From assembly GCA_963771985.1 (NCBI GenBank), contig CAVYVO010000014.1, forward strand, positions 561,318 to 625,317: a stretch of 64,000 nt of DNA, read 5' to 3'. The DNA is from Trebonia sp963771985 (GTDB taxonomy: Bacteria; Actinomycetota; Actinomycetes; Streptosporangiales; Streptosporangiaceae). Below are positions 1 to 7,422 of the stretch, piece after piece (position 1 is the stretch's first letter; each line of letters starts with the position of its first letter). Position numbers and translations under genes: made by a program. The notes under the pieces were generated by a model. The model was not told where the DNA came from, searched no databases, and saw nothing but the letters and a program-made list of their open reading frames with translations.

Positions 1-486
1 GTGGCTGGCACGCTGCTGCGCCGGACCGTCGTGGCGATCGCCGTGACGATCGGCGGGTTCATCGGGGTGCGCCTGCTGATTGCCGACCTCCTCCGGCAGC
101 ACTACCTGCCAGCGGTCACGGCCTACTACAAGCCGGGGAGCGCGTACTCGCCACCGGGAGCGCCCTGGGTGGTTTCGCAGGGGGCCGTCAACAAGTATGG
201 GCAGGTCTTCGCGGCAGACTCCGGTCCTCAGGTCATTGGCGTGCCGGTCAGCGCTCTTCCAGCTTCCTGCCACAACCGTCTGTTCAACGGCCCGGATTCG
301 CTGACCAAGGCGCACCTGCACCAGGCGATCTCCTGCCTGCAGGCGTCCGGGTTCCGCGGCTTCACCACCTATCAGCCCGCCTACCGCTACTGGCCGTTCC
401 AGGGCATCGAGACCGGGATCTACGTGGCGCTGGCCGCCGCGCTGCTCGCGGTCACGTTCGCCGTGGTCCGCCGAAGGGACGCGTGA
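1..486 (+). CDS. ABC-2-type membrane permease, C-terminal fragment (cut by window edge)
   Basis: The reading frame is already open at base 1, so only the last ~160 residues are visible. They align by eye with residues ~173-340 of the next gene: both share a LLRRT..AIA(V/I)T transmembrane stretch, an extracytoplasmic loop with paired cysteines, the motif YWxFQGIETGI and a final hydrophobic helix ending in an Arg-Arg-Asp-Ala tail. About 170 N-terminal residues should lie upstream of the window. The pair looks like a tandem duplication of integral membrane subunits of an ABC-2-type exporter; the ATPase is presumably upstream. The stop codon falls next to the start of the following gene, so the two are probably translated from one message. 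Substrate unknown. Confidence 0.7.
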   Translation: MAGTLLRRTVVAIAVTIGGFIGVRLLIADLLRQHYLPAVTAYYKPGSAYSPPGAPWVVSQGAVNKYGQVFAADSGPQVIGVPVSALPASCHNRLFNGPDSLTKAHLHQAISCLQASGFRGFTTYQPAYRYWPFQGIETGIYVALAAALLAVTFAVVRRRDA

Positions 487-491
487 TCGCG

Positions 492-1514
492 ATGAGCTGG
501 CTGATCTGGCGGGTATACCGCGCGCAGGCGGCGGCCGCCGCTGTGCTCCTCGCCGCGCTCGCGGCGCTGCTGCTGGTCACCGGCGTGCAGATGGCGGCGC
601 AGTGGCACTCGGCGCTGGCCGGATGTACCCCGTTGCACAACTGCGGGAACCTCTCGAACACGCTGTTCCTCGGCAGCCACGCCGTCGGGTTCCTCGTGAT
701 CATGACGCTCGGGGTGCCCGTCGTCCTGGGCATGCTGTGCGGCGCGCCGCTGGCAGCCCACGAGTTCGAAACCGGCACCAGCCAGTTCGCGTGGACGCAG
801 AGCATCACGCGCCGGCGGTGGCTGGCCTTCAAGGCGGGCTGGCTGCTGCTGGCGGCGGCCGCGGTCAGTGGTCTCGTCTCGGTACTGGTCACCTGGTGGT
901 CCGGGCCGAACAACGCGTTCCAGGCGAACGCGTTCGACCCCGGCCGGTTCGACATCATGGGCATCGTCCCGGTGGGGTACGCGGTGTTCGCGATGGCCCT
1001 CGGCATCACCGCGGGCGCGCTGCTGCGGCGGACGCTCCCCGCCATCGCCATCACGCTGGCCGGCTTCATCGCCGTGCGGTCCGTGATCTTCCTCTGGGTG
1101 CGCCCGCACTTCATCACGCCGGTCACCACGTATCTCCCGGTCAGCAGCACGTTCACTCCGGTCGGCGGCACCTGGCAGCTGGCCGCCGGCTACGTGGGCG
1201 CCGACGGCCGGCCGATCGCCATCCCGCAGTCGACGAACGGGCTGGTGGTCAGCAGTATCGGCGGCGCGATCCCGGTCTCCGCGCTGCCGGGTCCGTGCCA
1301 GGCGCTGGCAAGCGGCGCCGACCGGTCATTCAGCCCCGCCGCCCAGCAGGCCGTGCTGGCTTGCGCGCAGGCGCACCACGTCCGCGCCTATGTCACTTAC
1401 CAGCCGGCCAGCCGCTACTGGGCGTTCCAGGGCATCGAGACCGGGATCTTCGTGGTGCTCGCCGCCGCGCTGCTCGCCGTCGCCTTCGCGGTGGTGACCC
1501 GCCGGGACGCCTAG
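492..1514 (+). CDS. ABC-2-type transporter permease
   Basis: A 340-residue polytopic membrane protein. Hydrophobic segments are visible near residues 15-37, 65-90, 115-138, 155-175, 180-200 and 315-335. Between the second and third is a cytoplasmic stretch reading HEFETGTSQFAWTQSITRRR, the kind of E-x-E-T-G-T...S-x-x-R loop seen in ABC-2 permeases, where it contacts the ATPase. I chose the ATG at 492 (MSWLIWRVYR) because relatives start with a similar Trp-Leu-x-Trp-Arg motif; a GTG at 483 overlapping the upstream stop is possible. It is a close paralogue of the preceding truncated gene, implying duplicated permease subunits. No ATP-binding subunit lies downstream. Confidence 0.75.
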   Translation: MSWLIWRVYRAQAAAAAVLLAALAALLLVTGVQMAAQWHSALAGCTPLHNCGNLSNTLFLGSHAVGFLVIMTLGVPVVLGMLCGAPLAAHEFETGTSQFAWTQSITRRRWLAFKAGWLLLAAAAVSGLVSVLVTWWSGPNNAFQANAFDPGRFDIMGIVPVGYAVFAMALGITAGALLRRTLPAIAITLAGFIAVRSVIFLWVRPHFITPVTTYLPVSSTFTPVGGTWQLAAGYVGADGRPIAIPQSTNGLVVSSIGGAIPVSALPGPCQALASGADRSFSPAAQQAVLACAQAHHVRAYVTYQPASRYWAFQGIETGIFVVLAAALLAVAFAVVTRRDA

Positions 1515-1529
1515 CGGCCTCCCGCCTGG

Positions 1530-2558
1530 TCAGGAGGCGCGGATGGCTTCGGCTACCAGGTCGAAGGAGCGGCGGCGGTCGGCGGGGTCGTATGTCTGGG
1601 TGGTGATCATGAGCTCGTCGGCCTCGGTGCTCTTGAGCAGGCTCTCCAGGCCCGAGCGGACCGTGTCCTGGGCGCCGATCAGCTGGGTCGCCTGGCGGTC
1701 GGCGATGAACTCGCGCTCCAGGTCGCTGTACGGGTAGGCCGCCGCCTCCTCCGGGGCGGGGATCCGCCCAGGGCGGCCCTGCCGCAGCCGCAGGAACGAC
1801 AGCGCGGACGAGCCGGCCAGGTAGCGGGCGCGCTCGTCGGTCTCGGCGCAGATCACCCCGGCGGCGACCATCGCGTACGGCTTGTCCAGTGTCGCCGAGG
1901 GCCGGAACGACTCGCGGTACAGGGCCAGCGCCGGCAGCGTGTTGTGCGGCATGAAGTGGTGCGCGAACGCGAACGGCAGGCCGAGCGCGCCGGCCACCTG
2001 GGCGCTGTACCCGCTGGAACCGAGCAGCCACATGTCCGGCCCCGCGCCCTCGCCGGGGACAGCGTGCACGGTGGTGTTCGGGTGGCCGGCCGGCCACTCC
2101 CCCGTGAAGAAGCCCAGCAGGTCGGCGAGCTGGCGCGGGAAGTCGTCCGGGCCGCGGTGCCGCAGCGCCGCGGCGGTGGCCTGGTCGGTGCCCGGCGCCC
2201 GGCCGATACCCAGGTCGATGCGGCCCGGGTGGAGCGCCTCGAGCATGCCGAACTGCTCTGCCACGACCAGGGAGGTGTGGTTGGGCAGCATCACGCCGCC
2301 GGAGCCGACCCGGATGCTGGCCGTCGCGTCGGCGATGTGGCCGATCAGCACCGGCGGGGACGAACTGGCGATCCCCGGCATGCCGTGGTGCTCGGCCACC
2401 CAGAACCGGGTGAAGCCCAGGCGTTCGACCTGCCTGGCCAGTTCGATCGTGGCGCGCAGCGCCGCGCCCGCGGTGCCGCCTTCGGGGATGGGAGCCAGGT
2501 CGAGCACCGAAAGCGGTGCTCCGTTGAGGGTCAGGGAAACGTCAGTAATACCGGCCAC
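1530..2558 (-). CDS. LLM-class flavin-dependent oxidoreductase (luciferase-like monooxygenase)
   Basis: About 342 residues with the landmarks of the bacterial luciferase-like TIM barrel: an early strand LSVLDLAPI, the WVAEHHGMPGIASSSP block after the first helices, and a glycine-rich segment (VGSGGVMLPNHTSLVVAEQF) followed by HPGRIDLGIGRAPGTD. These place it in the LLM subgroup that uses reduced FMN and oxygen; the substrate cannot be read from sequence. The start is uncertain: a GTG at 2558 gives the family-typical N-terminus, and another GTG at 2606 would add 16 residues. It is convergent with the ABC permease and divergent from the glycosyltransferase operon, with which it shares an intergenic region of about 150 bp. 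Confidence 0.8.
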   Translation of the reverse strand: MAGITDVSLTLNGAPLSVLDLAPIPEGGTAGAALRATIELARQVERLGFTRFWVAEHHGMPGIASSSPPVLIGHIADATASIRVGSGGVMLPNHTSLVVAEQFGMLEALHPGRIDLGIGRAPGTDQATAAALRHRGPDDFPRQLADLLGFFTGEWPAGHPNTTVHAVPGEGAGPDMWLLGSSGYSAQVAGALGLPFAFAHHFMPHNTLPALALYRESFRPSATLDKPYAMVAAGVICAETDERARYLAGSSALSFLRLRQGRPGRIPAPEEAAAYPYSDLEREFIADRQATQLIGAQDTVRSGLESLLKSTEADELMITTQTYDPADRRRSFDLVAEAIRAS

Positions 2559-2705
2559 GCAAGGGGCCAACACCGGCGGGCGGAGAGTTCTTCCTGAGCC
2601 GGGCACGGTCTTTTGGACCGGAAAGCATTAATTGTCATCGATAGTTCGTCCGTACGTAACGGTGTCTTGGCGGAATTCGAACACGTCGTGGGCGACCTTG
2701 TGGGC

Positions 2706-3848
2706 ATGAGGATCGCGATCATTACGGAGTCGTTCCCGCCCGATGTCAACGGCGTCGCACACTGCGTAGTGCGCGTGGCAGAAAACCTCGTTCGCAAGGG
2801 CCACCACCCCCTGGTCGTTGCCCCTGAGTCCGCGCGCGCCACCCCGGTCGCTGACAGCCAGTTCCCCTACCCGGTGGAACGGGTCAAGTCCGTCCGCCTG
2901 CCCGGATACCCCACCTTCCGACTCGGCCTGCCGGGGCCGCGGACCCGTCGCGCCATCGCCCGGCACGATACCGAGGTCGTTCACCTGGCCAGCCCGGTCG
3001 CGCTCGGCGCGTGGGGCAGCCATGTCGCCAGGGCCATGGACCTGCCGACGGTCGCCGTCTACCAGACCGACCTGCCGAACTATGCCCGCGCCTACCGGCT
3101 CGGCGCGGTCACCGAGGCGTTCGCGTGGCGCTGGCTGCGCGACATCCATAACGCGGCCGGGCGCACCCTCGCCCCCTCCAGCATGACGGCCGCGGACCTG
3201 CACGCCCACGGGATCGAGCGGGTGCGGCTGTGGGGACGCGGCGTGGACACCGAGCGGTTTCAGCCCGCGAGGCGCGACGAGCGGCTGCGCGCCGAACTCG
3301 CGCCCGGCGGTGAGATGATCGTCGGCTACGTGGGCCGGCTGGCGATCGAGAAACGGGTCGACCTGCTCGCGGCCGTCGCCGGCCTGCCGGGTGTCCGGCT
3401 CGCGGTGACCGGCGGCGGGCCGATGGAGGAGGAACTCAGGCAGGCCATCCCGTCGGCGGTCTTTCTGGGCGAACGGCACGGCGAGGACCTGGCGCGGATC
3501 TACGCCAGCCTCGACGTCTTCGTGCACACCGGTCCGTTCGAGACCTTCGGCCAGACGATCCAGGAAGCCGGCGCCAGCGGCCTGCCCGTCATCGCGCCTG
3601 CCGCCGGCGGCCCAGTTGACCTGGTGGAGGAGGGGGTGACCGGGTTCCTCGTGCCGCCGTGCGACGGCGACGCGCTCGCCGCGGCGGTCGGCAGGCTCGC
3701 ATCCGACAAGGCGCTGCGCTCAGCGATGAGCCAGGCAGCGCGCCGCCGGGTGCTCGGTCGTACCTGGGCCGCCCTGGTCGACGAGCTCATCGGCCACTAC
3801 CAAGCCGTCATCGGCGCCGAAGCCACCCCCGCTCGGATGGCCGCATGA
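2706..3848 (+). CDS. GT4-family glycosyltransferase, mannosyltransferase-like
   Basis: 380 residues with a GT-B fold. The N-terminus MRIAIITESFPPDVNG matches actinobacterial GDP-mannose-dependent mannosyltransferases (PimB'/MgtA type), followed by a first Rossmann domain with HLASPVALGAWG. In the second domain, YVGRLAIEKRVDLL and the E-x7-E motif (ETFGQTIQE, around residue 278) mark nucleotide-sugar binding. I start at the ATG at 2706 because the family begins at this strand, although the frame stays open to 2613. It heads an apparent operon with a second GT4 enzyme and an SGNH hydrolase, which suggests building or trimming a cell-envelope glycoconjugate. Donor and acceptor are inferred only from family resemblance. 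Confidence 0.85.
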   Translation: MRIAIITESFPPDVNGVAHCVVRVAENLVRKGHHPLVVAPESARATPVADSQFPYPVERVKSVRLPGYPTFRLGLPGPRTRRAIARHDTEVVHLASPVALGAWGSHVARAMDLPTVAVYQTDLPNYARAYRLGAVTEAFAWRWLRDIHNAAGRTLAPSSMTAADLHAHGIERVRLWGRGVDTERFQPARRDERLRAELAPGGEMIVGYVGRLAIEKRVDLLAAVAGLPGVRLAVTGGGPMEEELRQAIPSAVFLGERHGEDLARIYASLDVFVHTGPFETFGQTIQEAGASGLPVIAPAAGGPVDLVEEGVTGFLVPPCDGDALAAAVGRLASDKALRSAMSQAARRRVLGRTWAALVDELIGHYQAVIGAEATPARMAA

Positions 3849-3876
3849 GCATTACATGGACGAGAACGGGCGGCCC

Positions 3877-5151
3877 ATGAAAATAGTCAGGCTGGCCAAC
3901 TACGTCGGTCCGCGGTCCGGGGGAATGCGGACCGCGCTGCGGGAGCTCGGCGCCGGGTACCTCGCGGCCGGGCACGACCCGGTGCTCATCGTGCCCGGCC
4001 GCCGCCCCGGCGACGAGCAGACCGCGCAGGGGCGGGTGATCACCAGATACGGGCCGATCGTGCCGTTCACTGGCGGCTACCGGGCCATGCTGGCGCGGCG
4101 CCGGCTCGCCGCGCTGCTGACCGAACTGCGGCCGGACCGGCTCGAGGTCTCGGACCGCACCACACTGCGCTGGACCGGCCGGTGGGCACGCGAGCACGGC
4201 GTGCCGGCGGTGATGGTCTCGCACGAGAGCCTGACCGGGCTGTTCAGCCTGCCGGCCGACGTCTCCGGCATGTCCCGCTGGCGCAGCCGGCTGCTCAGCA
4301 ACATGGCCACCGCTCTCGCGGACAACCTCAACCGGCGCAGCGTCCGCGACTACCAGCGCATCGTCTGCACCACCAGGTGGGCGGCGGCCGAGTTCGGGCG
4401 GATCGGCGCGCCTAACCTGACGCGTATCCCGCTCGGCGTCGACCTCGACCTGTTCAGCCCCGAGCGGTACAGCGACGCCGCGCGGGAGCAGTACGCGGCG
4501 CCGGGCCAGACGCTGCTCGTGCACTGCGCGCGGCTGTCGGTGGAGAAGAAGCCGCACCGGGCGCTGGCCGCGCTGGCCGGGCTGCGCGCCGCGGGGACCG
4601 ACGCGGTGCTCGTGATGGCCGGCGACGGGCCGCTGCGCGCCAGGCTGGAGCGGGCGGCGCGGCGCAGGGCGCTGCCAGTGCGGTTCACCGGCTTCGTCAC
4701 CGACCCCAAGCAGCTCGCCGCGCTGCTCGCCAGCGCCGATGTGGTGCTCGCGCCGGGCCCCGTCGAGACCTTCGGGCTCGCCGCCCTCGAGTCGCTGGCT
4801 TGCGGCACCCCGGTCGTGGTCAGTGCGGCGAGCGCCCTGCCCGAGGTGGTCGGCGGCGCGGGCGTCGCCGTCGTCGGCGAGGACTTCGCCGACGGAGTGC
4901 GCGCCCTGCTCGACCGCGATCCCGGCGCCCGCCGTGCGGCGGCGCGCGCGCGGGCCGAGGAATTCGGCTGGCCGGTCTCGGTCGCCGCCTTCCTCGCCGT
5001 TCATGAAGCTCTCAACTCTGCTGCCTCGGGGGGCAAAGCCCCCCCAGACCCCCCACTGGGGGGACTCCCCGTCCCCCCAGACCCCCTAGGCCCCGCTCCC
5101 CCCGATAAAACCCTTGGCTCGTCTCGTTCTCTCGGGCAGGTGGAAGCATGA
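3877..5151 (+). CDS. GT4-family glycosyltransferase with unusual Pro-rich tail
   Basis: About 424 residues with the GT-B layout: an N-terminal Rossmann strand MKIVRLANYVGPRSGGMRTA, then in the second half HCARLSVEKKPHRAL, FTGFVTDPKQLAALLASADV and an E-x7-E motif (ETFGLAALE). It follows the first glycosyltransferase by under 30 bp, and its stop overlaps the next start as ATGA, so the three genes are probably co-translated. The ATG at 3856 is an alternative start. Oddity: after residue ~380 the protein runs into a low-complexity tail rich in Gly and Pro, encoded by a G6/C6 hairpin-like sequence (about 5028-5097) that looks like an intergenic repeat. The core enzyme ends near the segment FLAVHEAL. 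Confidence 0.82.
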   Translation: MKIVRLANYVGPRSGGMRTALRELGAGYLAAGHDPVLIVPGRRPGDEQTAQGRVITRYGPIVPFTGGYRAMLARRRLAALLTELRPDRLEVSDRTTLRWTGRWAREHGVPAVMVSHESLTGLFSLPADVSGMSRWRSRLLSNMATALADNLNRRSVRDYQRIVCTTRWAAAEFGRIGAPNLTRIPLGVDLDLFSPERYSDAAREQYAAPGQTLLVHCARLSVEKKPHRALAALAGLRAAGTDAVLVMAGDGPLRARLERAARRRALPVRFTGFVTDPKQLAALLASADVVLAPGPVETFGLAALESLACGTPVVVSAASALPEVVGGAGVAVVGEDFADGVRALLDRDPGARRAAARARAEEFGWPVSVAAFLAVHEALNSAASGGKAPPDPPLGGLPVPPDPLGPAPPDKTLGSSRSLGQVEA

Positions 5152-5975
5152 CGCGGATTGTGACTCTCGGTGACTCGATCACCCTGGGCATGGGCGACCC
5201 CGGCCCGGCGGGCGGCTGGCGCGGCTGGGCACAGCACCTCGCCGCCGGGCTGCCCGACCCGGAGCTGCACAACCTCGCGGTGCTCGGTGCGCAGGCCAAG
5301 CACGTCGAGCGCGACCAGCTGCCGGCGGCGCTGGAACTGCGGCCGGATATCGCCAGCGTGGTCGTCGGCATCAACGACACGCTGCGGGCCGGCTTCGACC
5401 CCGTGCGGACCGGCCAGTCCGCCGCCCGGACCGTCGCCGCGCTGCGGGCGGCCGGCGCCACCGTGCTGACGATGCGGCTGCCGGACCCGGGCCGGATGTT
5501 CGGCCTGCCGGGCGGACTGGCCAGGCCGCTGTCGCGGCGCATGCACGCCGTCAACGCCGAAATCGACAAGGTGGCCGCCGCGTACGGGACGCTGCACTGG
5601 GACGCGGCCGGCGATCCGGAGACCTACGACCGTCGCAACTGGTCGGTGGACCGGCTGCACCCCAACGAGCGCGGGCACCGGCTGATCGCCTGCCGGTTCT
5701 GGGACTCGCTCGCCGCGGCCGGGCACGACCTGGGCGCCAAGCCCGACCCGGAGCCCACCAACCCCGGCCCTACCCGCCGCGACAACTTTTTCTGGATGGC
5801 TACCAAGGGCACCAAGTGGTTCCTGCGGCGGTCGGTCGACCTCATCCCCTACCTGCTGTTCATGGCCATCCGCGAGTCCCTCGCCGGGCCGAAGGACTGG
5901 GCCACCGGCGCGGAAGGCGAGTGGCTGCCCGCGGTCGGCGACGCCGCGGCGGCGGCCGAGCCTGTCGCGGAGTAG
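5148..5975 (+). CDS. SGNH/GDSL-family hydrolase
   Basis: 275 residues with the SGNH signature blocks: GDS with nucleophile Ser10, the Asn of block III in VVGINDTL (Asn76), and Asp168-x-x-His171 in VDRLHPNERGH. This is the catalytic set of GDSL esterases and lipases. There is no N-terminal signal peptide, so it is probably cytoplasmic or membrane-peripheral; residues 205-250 contain a moderately hydrophobic stretch (DLIPYLLFMAI). The start overlaps the upstream glycosyltransferase stop (ATGA), giving a three-gene operon. A role in deacylating or deacetylating the glycan or glycolipid made by the two transferases is inferred from context only. Confidence 0.85.
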   Translation: MTRIVTLGDSITLGMGDPGPAGGWRGWAQHLAAGLPDPELHNLAVLGAQAKHVERDQLPAALELRPDIASVVVGINDTLRAGFDPVRTGQSAARTVAALRAAGATVLTMRLPDPGRMFGLPGGLARPLSRRMHAVNAEIDKVAAAYGTLHWDAAGDPETYDRRNWSVDRLHPNERGHRLIACRFWDSLAAAGHDLGAKPDPEPTNPGPTRRDNFFWMATKGTKWFLRRSVDLIPYLLFMAIRESLAGPKDWATGAEGEWLPAVGDAAAAAEPVAE

Positions 5976-6025
5976 GCCACTCGCCGGGACACCCATCGGA
6001 GCGCTGGGGCTGGGAGTGGGGGAGG

Positions 6026-7357
6026 TTAGAAGGTTACCTTGGCGGCGTAGATGTGGGAGTTCGCGGGGATCGCGCTGCCCCAGGTCAGGATCAGCGCGGG
6101 GGTCGCGGTGCCGGGTAGGGTCGCGATGCCGAACGTGTCGCCAGGCCAGACGGACTTGGCGCCGAACTGCCTGGAGACCTGGACGGGAGCGTCAAGCCAG
6201 CCGCGGCCGATCCGGAAGACCCGCAGGTACTGGGCGTAGCCGCGCGGTGAGCTGTCGGACAGCCAGCCCACGTAGTCGATCCCGGGTGCGCCGCCGGCGG
6301 ACTGGACGATGTGCGGCGCGGTGGTGTCGTCTGGGGTGACCCGGACCGGCGCCAACCAGGTCCGGCCGCCGTTCACCGAGTACGAGAGCCAGCCGGTATC
6401 GCGGCGGGCCGCCTGGGTGTCCCAGGTGATGTACAGATTCCCGCTGGCGTCCACGGCGATCGCGCCGTCGATCCACCAGCCGGCGATGGACTCCGCCCCG
6501 GCGCGCGGGCCGACCACGACTGGCTTGGACCAGGTCTTCCCGCCGTCGCCGGACGAGGTGAAGTACTCGTGGCCAGGGCCGAGGGCGAAGGTCTTCCTGT
6601 TGACGACCGACAGCGCCTGGTAGACAAGGTCGATCCGGCCGCCTTGGCCGATCAGCAGCGGTGCCAGGTCCGCGCCGCCGGCCGGGAAGCCGGGGCTCAC
6701 GTGCATGACCGGGCCCCAGGTCTTGCCGTAGTCGGTGGACCGCTGGATCACCGCGTTGAGTTCCCCGGCCGCGAACGAGCAGCTCCCGCCGGGCGGGCAC
6801 GTGATCCGCAGATACTTCGTGGTCGGGGCGTAGTCCCAGGTCAGGTACACCAGGCCGTGCGGGCCCGCGGTGATGAAGTCCCGATCGCCCCAGTTCCCGG
6901 TGATCGGCGGCAGGACGTTCACGCTCCGCGGGAACGTCCTGCCCTGGTCGCGGGACACGTCGACCACCGGGTACATATAGCTGGCGTTCTGGTTCATGAA
7001 CGAGACGTACAGGGTGCCGTCCGGCGCGACCGCGACCGCCGGATCCCAGGCGTCGGACGAGCCGGGCATCACCACCGGCTTGCTCCACGTCTTCCCTCCG
7101 TCGGCGGAGCGCGCGAAGGCGATGTGGAACGGCCCGGCCGGCTCGCAGATCCAGGCCGCGTAGACGTCCTGGTGCCAGGCTGCCTCTTCGACCTCGGCGT
7201 TATCGGCGGCGCATACGCTCCGGCTGACATCGGTGACCGGGCCGACCGTGACGGCCGGGAGCGCCTGCGCCACGGTCCGGGCCTGGCTCGAGGCGCACGC
7301 CGCGCCGACCAGCGCGAGGCTGACCGCGACCGCGGCCGCAGCATGCCGGACTCGCAT
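6026..7357 (-). CDS. secreted BNR/Asp-box repeat (sialidase-fold) protein
   Basis: 443 residues. The N-terminus has a signal peptide (MRVRHAAAAVAVSLALVG) ending at a Cys in a weak lipobox-like context (GAAC), so it is either a lipoprotein or secreted. The body carries at least five Asp-box motifs of the form S-x-D/N-x-G-x-T-W/F: SADGGKTW, SRDQGRTF, STDYGKTW, SSGDGGKTW and SVNGGRTW. These give a sialidase-like six-bladed beta-propeller, but I see no clear arginine triad or tyrosine nucleophile set, so sialidase activity is not claimed. It is convergent with the SGNH operon and divergent from the MFS fusion gene; it may be a surface glycan-binding or hydrolytic protein. Confidence 0.75.
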   Translation of the reverse strand: MRVRHAAAAVAVSLALVGAACASSQARTVAQALPAVTVGPVTDVSRSVCAADNAEVEEAAWHQDVYAAWICEPAGPFHIAFARSADGGKTWSKPVVMPGSSDAWDPAVAVAPDGTLYVSFMNQNASYMYPVVDVSRDQGRTFPRSVNVLPPITGNWGDRDFITAGPHGLVYLTWDYAPTTKYLRITCPPGGSCSFAAGELNAVIQRSTDYGKTWGPVMHVSPGFPAGGADLAPLLIGQGGRIDLVYQALSVVNRKTFALGPGHEYFTSSGDGGKTWSKPVVVGPRAGAESIAGWWIDGAIAVDASGNLYITWDTQAARRDTGWLSYSVNGGRTWLAPVRVTPDDTTAPHIVQSAGGAPGIDYVGWLSDSSPRGYAQYLRVFRIGRGWLDAPVQVSRQFGAKSVWPGDTFGIATLPGTATPALILTWGSAIPANSHIYAAKVTF

Positions 7358-7422
7358 GACCGTCCCCCGATCGCCGGCGAGATGACACGCTAGAGGCTCT
7401 CACATGTCCCCTAACGCGTGCA

